Translations under genes and position numbers: made by a program
Notes under the pieces: generated by a model
Databases searched by the model: none
Told to the model about the DNA's origin: nothing
Seen by the model: the letters and a program-made list of their open reading frames with translations, nothing else
Origin: Candidatus Woesearchaeota archaeon
GTDB taxonomy: Archaea > Nanobdellota > Nanobdellia > Woesearchaeales > JASKKU01
NCBI GenBank assembly: GCA_011045925.1
Contig: DSBS01000082.1
Location: forward strand, 1-5,087
Direction of reading: 5' to 3'
DNA: 5,087 nucleotides
Shown: one piece after another, positions 1 through 5,087 of the stretch
Position numbering within the stretch: the first letter of the stretch is position 1
Layout of the letters: each line of letters begins with the position of its first letter

Positions 1-755
1 ACATAATAAACCAATATAAAAACCACAAATCAGGAACAGAATGGGATTTAAAGAAATATGCTCTCATCGGAATAATCCTGATTACGCTTTCTTTTAATAT
101 TTTTCCTGCAAGCAGACTGCTAAACATTATAGAAACAAGGCAGGATGGCGGAAGGTTAACACATAATTTCAATCATATCCTAAGATACTATGAGAATATT
201 GATTTTCTTAATACCCCTTCTATGGTTACCTTTTTGCTAATTGGATTGCTTTTCTTGTTTAAGTCAGTTATTTACTATGGGATTATATACTTTATATCCT
301 TAATACGGCTAATGGATTCACTCCAGTTTGAGAATGTGCTCTTCTCATTCTACTTCCTAATAGCTGCTATAATAATTATTGACAAAGTCATTAAGAAGAA
401 ATATTTTTACTTTATTTCAATAGGATTAATTATTTTCGGGATTATTGTGATTGATAACAACTTTTCTCAGATTACTACTGAAACCGGAGAAGGAGAGCTT
501 GAATTTTATAATGAATTTAAGGACAAAGATGTCGTCTTATACACTACTTATCCAAACATATATTTTGGATATATGTTTAAAGATGATAAGCCAGAAGTAA
601 AAGAAATAAACGAAATAATTGAGCAAACAGAAAAAGAACAGTTTCTCCTGGTTCATGACTGTACAGGGATTGTTGTTGATGGTAAGGAACTTGAATTTGA
701 AGTAATAAGGCCTGTTGGTTTTTTTATTAATCTTTGCAGGCCTGTGAGAACATAA
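1..755 (+). CDS. Polytopic membrane protein, C-terminal part; possible GT-C (GT39-like) glycosyltransferase
   Basis: The reading frame is open from the left edge (first full codon at 3) to TAA at 753-755, giving 250 residues of a longer protein; the ATG at 222 is internal, not the start. About four hydrophobic segments are visible, near residues 19-40, 74-100, 112-130 and 135-150 of the visible part. A hydrophilic C-terminal domain of about 95 residues follows, with motifs DVVLYTTYPNIYFGY and FLLVHDCTG. Several membrane helices followed by a small soluble tail is an arrangement seen in GT-C glycosyltransferases of the GT39/ArnT type, which use polyprenyl-phosphate sugars outside the membrane. 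The catalytic N-terminal loop of such enzymes would lie outside the window, so the family call is an inference from topology and from the next gene. The following ATG is 1 nt after the stop, implying cotranscription. Coding status is secure; function is not. Confidence 0.8.
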   Translation, partial: IINQYKNHKSGTEWDLKKYALIGIILITLSFNIFPASRLLNIIETRQDGGRLTHNFNHILRYYENIDFLNTPSMVTFLLIGLLFLFKSVIYYGIIYFISLIRLMDSLQFENVLFSFYFLIAAIIIIDKVIKKKYFYFISIGLIIFGIIVIDNNFSQITTETGEGELEFYNEFKDKDVVLYTTYPNIYFGYMFKDDKPEVKEINEIIEQTEKEQFLLVHDCTGIVVDGKELEFEVIRPVGFFINLCRPVRT

Positions 756-756
756 A

Positions 757-1521
757 ATGAGACAGCAAGATATAGAAGCAAGTCCGGCCTTTGCTAAACT
801 AGTCAATAATACGACAATAATCATTCCTGCCTACAACGAAGAGAGAAGAGTAGGGCTGATGATTAATAAGCTGAATAAATTCGTTAATAAATTTCATTTC
901 AGGCCTAGGCTCATATTTGTTCTTGATGGATGTTCTGATAAGACAAAGGAGAAGCTTGTTTACCAGCTAAATAATCTCAAGGAAAAAGCCATTTCAGAGA
1001 TAATTGAGTATAAGCAGAATAAAGGAGTTGGCTACGCGCTAAGCCGGGGGCTATATCTGGTTAAAACTAAATATGTACTTTTCTCGGACTTTGACTTTTC
1101 TACTCCTCTTGAAGAAATGATTAAGTTTGAAAAATACTATGAAAAATATGATGTTCTAGTCGGCTCAAGATGGTCTGATAAGGCTTTTTACAAAAACAAC
1201 ATAATCAGAAGGATTCTAAGCTGGGCATCTTCATTTCTGATAAGAAAATCACTTGAGATTAATGTTAAAGACACGCAATGTGGATTTATGCTTTTTAAGA
1301 GCCAGGCAGCAAAAGAAGTCTATTCCAAAAGAACAATTAACAGGTTTGGCTCTTATTTTGAAGTCATTGCTATTGCATCACTAAAAGGAAAAAAAATTAA
1401 AGAGATTGGGGTTGTATGGAAGCACGAAAAGGGAAGCAAGGTGAGAGTAAGCGATTTTATTGACTCAATGCGCTCACTAAGGCAGATTAAAAAAAACATA
1501 AGGAGGGGTGTTTATGGATAA
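757..1521 (+). CDS. Family 2 glycosyltransferase, dolichyl-phosphate glucosyltransferase (ALG5)-like
   Basis: A 254-residue cytoplasmic GT-A enzyme, predicted to move a sugar from a nucleotide donor to a polyprenyl/dolichyl phosphate. Visible motifs in order: IIIPAYNEERRVG (21-33), VLDGCSDKT (55-63), QNKGVGYALSRG (87-98), the metal/nucleotide site SDFDFSTP with D111-x-D113, VGSR (135-138), and DTQCGFMLFK (172-181). The last of these, with VVWKHEKGSKV (219-229), is characteristic of ALG5 and related DPG/DPM synthases. VLDGCSD replaces the commoner VDDGSxD, a mild divergence. There is no C-terminal membrane helix; the tail (238-254) is rich in Lys/Arg and could bind the membrane surface. Length suits a catalytic domain alone. 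It starts 1 nt after the upstream stop with no clear Shine-Dalgarno site, so it probably relies on translational coupling, and its 3' end overlaps the next gene by 8 nt. The transferred sugar cannot be told; a DPM-like mannosyltransferase is the main alternative. Confidence 0.9.
   Translation: MRQQDIEASPAFAKLVNNTTIIIPAYNEERRVGLMINKLNKFVNKFHFRPRLIFVLDGCSDKTKEKLVYQLNNLKEKAISEIIEYKQNKGVGYALSRGLYLVKTKYVLFSDFDFSTPLEEMIKFEKYYEKYDVLVGSRWSDKAFYKNNIIRRILSWASSFLIRKSLEINVKDTQCGFMLFKSQAAKEVYSKRTINRFGSYFEVIAIASLKGKKIKEIGVVWKHEKGSKVRVSDFIDSMRSLRQIKKNIRRGVYG
1501..1506 (+). promoter_or_regulatory. Shine-Dalgarno site deciding the aminotransferase start
   Basis: AGGAGG lies inside the last codons of the upstream glycosyltransferase gene. 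It leaves a 7-nt spacer to the ATG at 1514, but only 1 nt to an in-frame GTG at 1508. The spacing favours ATG 1514 as the start of the aminotransferase. Confidence 0.85.
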
Positions 1522-2602
1522 TATTCCCATCGCAAAGCCGGACATTGAAAAACAAGACATTGATGCTGTTGTAACATGCCTTAAATCAGGGAATATCTCT
1601 GCAGGGCTGAAAAGCGAGGAATTCGAGAGCAGGTTTGCTCAAGAGCTTGGAGTGGGCCTATGCCGCTCAGTTAACAGCGGAACAACTGCCTTAAGAATTG
1701 CAATCCGCGCCCTTGGAATTGAGAAAGGCTCAGAAGTTATTGTACCGGATATGTCTTTTGCTGCAACAGCACATGCTGTAGTGCTTGAGGGGCTAGTCCC
1801 TGTCTTCTGCGATGTCGGGCTTGATGGATTGATTGATGAAGAATTAATAAAGGATAAAATAAGCTCGAAAACTAGGGCAGTTCTGGTTGTGCATCTTCAT
1901 GGGATATGTGCTAAAATCGACAGGATAAAGAGTTTATGCGAAAAAAAGAGGATTTTCCTTATTGAAGACTGCGCCCAGGCTTTCGGGAGCTCTTTTAAGG
2001 GAAAGCCCGTGGGCTCATTTGGAATAACCTCAGCATTCAGCCTTTATGCTACAAAAAACATAACCACAGGCGAAGGCGGCATGGTTTGCTTTAATGATTC
2101 AAAACTTGCTGAGAGAGTCTCTTTGTGGATTGATAATGGAAGGTTCAGGGGAGAAGAGATAAAAGCAGAAGGAGACAACCTGAGAATGAGTGACATAAAC
2201 GCTGCGCTGGGCATTTCACAGCTGGGAAAATACAAAAGAATGCAGGAAAAAAGAAAAGTGATTGCAAAAGCATACAACAGCAAGCTGGCAGGAATCAGGA
2301 GTATAATCCTGCCTACTGAGCCTGGAGAATATGATAATGTTTACCATCACTACAACATTGTTTTTAAAAACGGAATTGTTTACAGTGAGGCTAAAGAATT
2401 TTTCAGGTCTAAAGGGATTTCCATCAAAAGATATTACCCCTGTGCCTTGTCTGAATGCCCGCCTTTTTCTCTAAAGCCCCAGAAAAACTCTTCTTTTCTC
2501 GCAAAGAATTCATTCTGCATTCCAATCTATTCTGCAATGCCTAAAACGCATATTAAAAGGGTCGCTGAGGCTGCAAAGCAATATGTAAGGAGGCTTGGTT
2601 AA
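1514..2602 (+). CDS. DegT/DnrJ/EryC1/StrS family PLP-dependent sugar aminotransferase
   Basis: A 362-residue fold-type I PLP enzyme of the family that aminates keto-sugars on nucleotide carriers, usually with glutamate or glutamine as donor. Numbered from ATG 1514: N-terminal IPIAKPDI (4-11); phosphate-binding SGTTAL (55-60); VPDMSFAATAHAV (77-89); VVHLHG (125-130); IEDCAQAFGSS (150-160), with D152 expected to contact the PLP ring nitrogen; and FSLYATKNITTGEGG (175-189), with K181 as the Schiff-base lysine. The C-terminal part has the family's YHHYNIVF and RYYPCALSECPPF stretches and ends with FCIPIYSAMP. Length is normal and no key residue is missing. The start is set by AGGAGG at 1501-1506; a GTG at 1508 is too close to it. 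The gene overlaps the preceding one by 8 nt and shares one base with the next, so it is translated within the same operon. Sugar and ring position aminated are unknown. Confidence 0.95.
   Translation: MDNIPIAKPDIEKQDIDAVVTCLKSGNISAGLKSEEFESRFAQELGVGLCRSVNSGTTALRIAIRALGIEKGSEVIVPDMSFAATAHAVVLEGLVPVFCDVGLDGLIDEELIKDKISSKTRAVLVVHLHGICAKIDRIKSLCEKKRIFLIEDCAQAFGSSFKGKPVGSFGITSAFSLYATKNITTGEGGMVCFNDSKLAERVSLWIDNGRFRGEEIKAEGDNLRMSDINAALGISQLGKYKRMQEKRKVIAKAYNSKLAGIRSIILPTEPGEYDNVYHHYNIVFKNGIVYSEAKEFFRSKGISIKRYYPCALSECPPFSLKPQKNSSFLAKNSFCIPIYSAMPKTHIKRVAEAAKQYVRRLG
2587..2593 (+). promoter_or_regulatory. Shine-Dalgarno site for the radical SAM gene
   Basis: AAGGAGG lies within the last codons of the aminotransferase gene, with an 8-nt spacer to the ATG at 2602. 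With the TAATG stop/start overlap it supports direct re-initiation and fixes the start of the downstream gene. Confidence 0.85.
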
Positions 2603-3948
2603 TGAATATTCTTGTCCTGAACCTTCCTTTTGAATCTAGGATAATAAGGAGATACAAGTGCTCTTATTATGCAAGGGGCTTTCTATATCCTCCTGAGGAA
2701 CTGCTTAGGACAGCGACTATTATCAAAGAATTCTCAAGCAATAAAACATACTTTCTTGACTGCATCGCAAAATCTAAAGGGCTAGGCGATGTTTTTTCCT
2801 TTGTAAGAAGCAAAAGAGTCCAGGTAATAGTAACGATGCTTTCTGTTAATTTTGTACATAAAGACTATGAAACAATTAAAAAGCTAAAAAACGCTTTCCC
2901 AAACATCAAAGTAATCGGGATTGGGTACATCCCTTCGCATTATAGGGAGGAATTTACTGGAATAGATTATATTCTGGACAATCTTTTTGAGGAGAGAATT
3001 TTTAATGCATTAAAGGAGAAAGATTTAATAAAGGGGATTGAAAAGTTCCTTAAGAAGCCTTTAGACTTTGACCCTGACATAATAGATACAGACAACAGGG
3101 ACTTGATTAAAGCATCAGATTATTCTGAGCTCTTCTGCAGGGGAAAAACTGCCTTTCTTCATTACTCGTTTGGCTGCTCTTTCGGCTGCAATTACTGCAT
3201 ACACGCATATGACCTAAAGCCAGCCCGTAAAAGAAGCAAGGAAAAGGTTTTTGCCGAGATTTTAGACATCTGCAGAAGAGGCTACAAAAACATTAAGTTT
3301 CTGGATGACAACATAACCTTGGATGCGGATTTCATCTTAAGCTTAAGAAATTTTGTTAAGAACAACAGAATTAAGGCTAACTTTTATGGCCTTTCTAGAA
3401 TCGACCTAATAAATGAGAAAACTGCCTCTCTGCTAAAAGAAGCAAACTTCAGAAGGCTCTATATTGGCGTTGAAACTTTCAATAAGGACTTGCAAAAGTA
3501 TTATAAAAAGAACATTAATGTTGAGTTTTCAGGCCTAATTGAGAAGTTTAACCTTTTGAGAAAGAAAGGAATTGAAACTGCTGTCTGGATTCTCTATCAC
3601 CCTTTAAAGGAAAACAAAAGCGATGTTATCGAAAATGCAAGAAAGCTTAAGAAGCTTAGAGCCTCTTTTGTCAATATAGGCGTGCTGACTCCTTATCCAG
3701 GAACAGATATATTCCAGAAAGAAACAGATTCAATAAGATTTCAAATGAGTCCGTTTATGTCAGAATTCGCAGGAACAGAAAATATTGGAGACATTGAAAG
3801 AAGCTTTTTTCTGTCTTACCTAAAGAGCCCAAGAAGCTTTCTAAGGTATGCATGGCTAGCTATAAACCACCCTGTGGCCTCGACAGAGATTGTTTCAGGT
3901 CTTTTCAAATTCGGGAAGAAAGGCTCAGCAAGAAAGGACTTCATTTAA
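2602..3948 (+). CDS. Radical SAM protein with N-terminal B12-binding-like domain
   Basis: A 448-residue protein. Residues 1-140 resemble the Rossmann-like cobalamin-binding domain of class B (BchE/methylase-like) radical SAM enzymes: VLNLP at the start, GFLYPPEELLRTATII (26-41), then alternating strands and helices with VIGIGYIPSH (104-113). The DxHxxG motif that ligates cobalt is not present; the nearest match, LDCIAKSKG (52-60), has no histidine. The radical SAM core begins near 183 with the cluster motif C192-x3-C196-x2-C199, followed by KFLDDNITLD (232-241) and YIGVETFNKD, as usual for this barrel. The C-terminal ~60 residues are basic and aromatic-rich. It should cleave S-adenosylmethionine to start radical chemistry, but the substrate is unknown. 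It is coupled to the sugar aminotransferase by TAATG and a good ribosome site, so a sugar or lipid-linked glycan is a reasonable guess. It is the last gene of the plus-strand run and converges with the minus-strand gene, stop codons 18 nt apart. Confidence 0.92.
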   Translation: MNILVLNLPFESRIIRRYKCSYYARGFLYPPEELLRTATIIKEFSSNKTYFLDCIAKSKGLGDVFSFVRSKRVQVIVTMLSVNFVHKDYETIKKLKNAFPNIKVIGIGYIPSHYREEFTGIDYILDNLFEERIFNALKEKDLIKGIEKFLKKPLDFDPDIIDTDNRDLIKASDYSELFCRGKTAFLHYSFGCSFGCNYCIHAYDLKPARKRSKEKVFAEILDICRRGYKNIKFLDDNITLDADFILSLRNFVKNNRIKANFYGLSRIDLINEKTASLLKEANFRRLYIGVETFNKDLQKYYKKNINVEFSGLIEKFNLLRKKGIETAVWILYHPLKENKSDVIENARKLKKLRASFVNIGVLTPYPGTDIFQKETDSIRFQMSPFMSEFAGTENIGDIERSFFLSYLKSPRSFLRYAWLAINHPVASTEIVSGLFKFGKKGSARKDFI

Positions 3949-3966
3949 ATATGGCTTTTCAAAGCT

Positions 3967-4968
3967 TCAATAAGCCTTAGAGACAACATTCTTTTTTCTT
4001 TTTCGCTGTGCAACCATAACAGAGCTATTGCGCTCTTCCAGGACAAAATAAGCCTGGCCTGTGTTTTGGTCTTTTCTGGCTCCAATAAAATACTCGGATA
4101 AGACTACAGCAAAAACTGAAAGGCAGAAAAATAAGAGTGAAAACAGGAAGAATATAGGAAATAAGGAAAGCTCTATAATATTTGGAGAAGACAAGAACAA
4201 AAACAAGAGAAAAAACACCAGTAACAAAGCAAACCCAGCAAAGCCATAAGATGCAATTCTTAAAGGGATATTTGAGTTAGCGACTATAGCTTCAACAGCA
4301 TAACTAAAAGACTCTGAAAAACTAAGCCTTTTTGGCTTTTTTCTCCTGTTTATTCCATTGTAGTTAATAATTTTTTTTGATAACCCTATCTTAGAGCTTT
4401 GTATATGGAGAAAGCATGTTTTGTCCCTTATCTTTAAGAGAGAGTTCAGGGTTTGCCTTGAAAAGGCAAGGCAATAGCTTATGCTTACTAAAGGAGTGAA
4501 GCGAAAAAGCATTTTTGAAAGGTAATGAAAGAAAAAACGACCTAGCCTGTAAAAAGGAGACATTTTCCAGTTGGGTGTTTTGTTAACCCCAACAACAATT
4601 GGGCTGCCTGCCTTTATTTCATTAACAAAAACAGGAATGAGCTTAGGAGGGTCGGAGTCAGGATTAAGAATAATTATATAATCCCCTATTACATTGTCAA
4701 GGCCGGCTGATATTGCCGTTTCATCCCCAAATCTCTTTGAAAGCCTTAAGTACCTTATCGAGCTATATTTTTCAAGCAGGTGTGAAATCTTCGTTCTTGT
4801 CGAGTCAGTTGAGCCGTCATCTACAATAATCAGCTCATAATTGTGGAAATTGGACTTAAGAACCCTAATCGTATCATCAACAAAAGATTCAACAATCTGG
4901 CTGTCGTTATAGACTACGCAGATTACAGATACAAAAGCTAAAGGGTCTTTTACTGCTTTATTTCTCAT
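3967..4968 (-). CDS. Family 2 polyisoprenyl-phosphate glycosyltransferase with two C-terminal membrane helices
   Basis: A 333-residue enzyme of the DPM/GtrB/ArnC-like branch of GT2. The GT-A domain shows FVSVICVVYND (12-22), IIVDDGSTDST (47-57), LSKRFGDETAISAGLD (76-91) and IILNPDSDPPKLIP (99-112). The last aligns with the usual DADLQDPP box, but the first metal-site Asp appears as Asn (N102-P-D104). Two hydrophobic segments follow (about 241-259 and 270-291), then the family-like tail EYFIGARKDQNTGQAYFV (292-309) and a basic C-terminus. It should load a sugar onto polyprenyl phosphate at the inner membrane face. ATG 4966-4968 is the start; the next upstream ATG in the same frame is followed at once by TAA. 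No Shine-Dalgarno site or clear TATA box is visible, because a 42-nt hairpin lies only 8 nt upstream. Its own promoter may have been displaced, or it may be read from the upstream element. Donor sugar is unknown. Confidence 0.92.
   Translation of the reverse strand: MRNKAVKDPLAFVSVICVVYNDSQIVESFVDDTIRVLKSNFHNYELIIVDDGSTDSTRTKISHLLEKYSSIRYLRLSKRFGDETAISAGLDNVIGDYIIILNPDSDPPKLIPVFVNEIKAGSPIVVGVNKTPNWKMSPFYRLGRFFFHYLSKMLFRFTPLVSISYCLAFSRQTLNSLLKIRDKTCFLHIQSSKIGLSKKIINYNGINRRKKPKRLSFSESFSYAVEAIVANSNIPLRIASYGFAGFALLLVFFLLFLFLSSPNIIELSLFPIFFLFSLLFFCLSVFAVVLSEYFIGARKDQNTGQAYFVLEERNSSVMVAQRKRKKNVVSKAY
3992..4003 (+). terminator. Candidate T-tract terminator for the plus-strand operon
   Basis: T6-C-T5 on the plus strand begins 43 nt after the stop of the radical SAM gene. 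Archaeal RNA polymerase can terminate at T-rich tracts without a hairpin. The same bases encode a Lys/Arg run near the C-terminus of the convergent glycosyltransferase, so the tract may be a by-product of that coding sequence. Confidence 0.3.
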
Positions 4969-4976
4969 TACATAAT

Positions 4977-5018
4977 GCAGCAGGATACCCAGCAGTTTAC
5001 TGCTGGGATGAATGCTGC
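4977..5018 (-). repeat. Nested 42-nt imperfect palindrome (two-tier hairpin)
   Basis: Outer arms GCAGCA (4977-4982) and TGCTGC (5013-5018) pair perfectly over 6 bp. Inner arms CCCAGCAG (4988-4995) and CTGCTGGG (5000-5007) pair perfectly over 8 bp around a 4-nt loop (4996-4999). Between the tiers is a symmetric 5x5 internal loop. The structure is certain at sequence level; its role is inferred. Read on the minus strand it is GC-ATTCATC-stem-TATCC-TGC, like a subterminal hairpin of an IS200/IS605 right end. It ends 8 nt before the start codon of the minus-strand glycosyltransferase. Confidence 0.92.
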
Positions 5019-5087
5019 CCTCCGTTAAGTTTTTCTACCATTGTTGATAAAGGATGTGCGCGCAACGGATTTTTCGGCGCACGCACA
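4997..5087 (-). CDS. C-terminal tail of a protein entering from the right edge, possibly TnpB
   Basis: The minus-strand frame is open from the edge (first full codon GTG at 5084-5086) to TAA at 4997-4999, giving 29 residues: VRAPKNPLRAHPLST followed by MVEKLNGGQHSSQQ. Codons include CGT, GCG, CCG and CGC, whereas the other genes mostly use AGA/AGG for Arg and AT-ending codons. The tail is polar and Pro/Arg/Gly/Ser-rich with no domain of its own; tnpB products often end in such low-conservation tails that overlap the element's guide RNA. The stop lies in the loop of the terminal hairpin, which would fit that overlap. If only the internal ATG at 5039-5041 were used, the product would be 14 residues and unlikely to be real. 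A chance open frame of 90 nt is quite possible, so confidence rests on codon use and context. Confidence 0.45.
   Translation of the reverse strand, partial: VRAPKNPLRAHPLSTMVEKLNGGQHSSQQ

Larger units (their letters stand above)
4977..5087 (-). mobile_element. Probable right end of an IS200/IS605-type (tnpB) element, continuing beyond the window
   Basis: Three signs coincide. A minus-strand frame with codons foreign to the window enters from the edge. It stops inside a nested hairpin. The hairpin carries ATTCATC before its apical stem, an arrangement I recall from right ends of tnpB-type IS200/IS605 elements (memory, not a search). Such elements create no target-site duplication and have no terminal inverted repeats, so the exact boundary cannot be read. 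It probably lies between the hairpin and the glycosyltransferase start at 4968. The left end and any tnpA would be outside the window. Alternatives are a solo relic or a host regulatory hairpin. Confidence 0.5.
4977..5087 (-). ncRNA. Candidate omega-RNA (reRNA) scaffold, 3' portion
   Basis: Read on the minus strand, a GC-rich hairpin (5055-5087: TGTGCG/CGCACA plus CGC/GCG after a 2-nt bulge) has TCCGTT at the 3' side of its loop (5064-5069). That hexamer is exactly complementary to AACGGA at 5021-5026, so an H-type pseudoknot is possible. The nested terminal hairpin (4977-5018) follows. Known TnpB guide RNAs overlap the 3' end of tnpB, contain a pseudoknot and end at the element's right end, with the guide taken from flanking DNA. 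Here the guide would start near 4976 and run into the first codons of the glycosyltransferase. The pairings are seen; the RNA is inferred. Confidence 0.4.

Noticed and set aside
222..755. ATG at 222 as the start of a separate 177-residue protein
   Set aside because: The frame is open without a stop back to the left edge and the upstream part encodes another hydrophobic segment; 222 is an internal Met.
537..824. Antisense open frame of 95 codons
   Set aside because: It overlaps two plus-strand genes, has no recognisable motif and no ribosome site; it is a by-product of AT-rich coding sequence.
1508..1513. GTG at 1508 as start of the aminotransferase
   Set aside because: It would lie 1 nt from AGGAGG; ATG at 1514 has a normal 7-nt spacer and gives the usual family N-terminus.
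2044..2283. Antisense open frame of 79 codons within the aminotransferase gene
   Set aside because: It lies opposite conserved family motifs including the PLP-lysine region; no independent evidence for coding.
3953..3976. GGCTT/AAGCC inverted repeat between the convergent genes as a hairpin terminator
   Set aside because: Only 5 bp around a 14-nt loop, with no T-run directly after it; too weak to call.
4061..4249. Plus-strand open frame of 62 codons, Lys/Asn-rich
   Set aside because: It is the complement of the two hydrophobic helices of the minus-strand glycosyltransferase; the composition is explained by that.
4983..5012. Plus-strand RNA reading of the hairpin, where the internal loop could form tandem G-A pairs (kink-turn-like)
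   Set aside because: The loop is symmetric 5x5 without the 3-nt bulge of a kink-turn, and the minus-strand reading fits the context better.
1..5087. CRISPR array, tRNA or rRNA genes, tandem repeats
   Set aside because: No regularly spaced direct repeats, no tRNA T-arm or cloverleaf pattern and no rRNA-like stretch were seen on either strand.

Overview
The window is AT-rich and almost fully coding. It reads like surface-glycan or lipid-linked sugar genes of an archaeon, perhaps of DPANN type; a small-genome candidate bacterium cannot be excluded. Reasons for an archaeal reading: an ALG5/dolichyl-phosphate-sugar-synthase-like glycosyltransferase, Arg codons mostly AGA/AGG, tightly overlapping genes, and Shine-Dalgarno sites of the AGGAGG type. 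The standard genetic code fits throughout. Lineage is an inference; no rRNA or ribosomal protein gene is present.

Layout. Positions 1-3948 carry four plus-strand genes in one tight run: (i) the C-terminal 250 residues of a polytopic membrane protein that enters from the left edge, possibly a GT-C glycosyltransferase; (ii) a soluble GT2 enzyme resembling dolichyl-phosphate glucosyltransferase (757-1521); (iii) a DegT/DnrJ/EryC1/StrS sugar aminotransferase (1514-2602); (iv) a radical SAM protein with an N-terminal B12-binding-like domain (2602-3948). Junctions are +1 nt, an 8-nt overlap and a 1-nt overlap, so this is very probably one operon whose promoter lies outside the window. A convergent minus-strand gene (3967-4968) encodes a second GT2 enzyme, of the polyisoprenyl-phosphate type with two C-terminal membrane helices.

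A plausible joint role: the GT2 enzymes charge a polyprenyl phosphate with sugar on the cytoplasmic face, the aminotransferase and the radical SAM enzyme modify a sugar (or the lipid), and the GT-C-like membrane protein transfers the sugar on the outer face. This is inferred from families and gene order; no substrate can be read from the sequence.

The last 119 bases (4969-5087) look foreign. On the minus strand a frame runs in from the right edge with CGT/CGC/GCG/CCG codons unlike its neighbours, and stops inside the loop of a nested 42-nt hairpin. A GC-rich hairpin upstream has a loop complementary to a site between the two hairpins, which could form a pseudoknot. Together these suggest the 3' end of an IS200/IS605-type tnpB element, with an overlapping omega-RNA (reRNA), ending only about 8 nt before the start codon of the minus-strand glycosyltransferase. 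This is the most interesting part of the window, but the body of the putative tnpB lies outside it.
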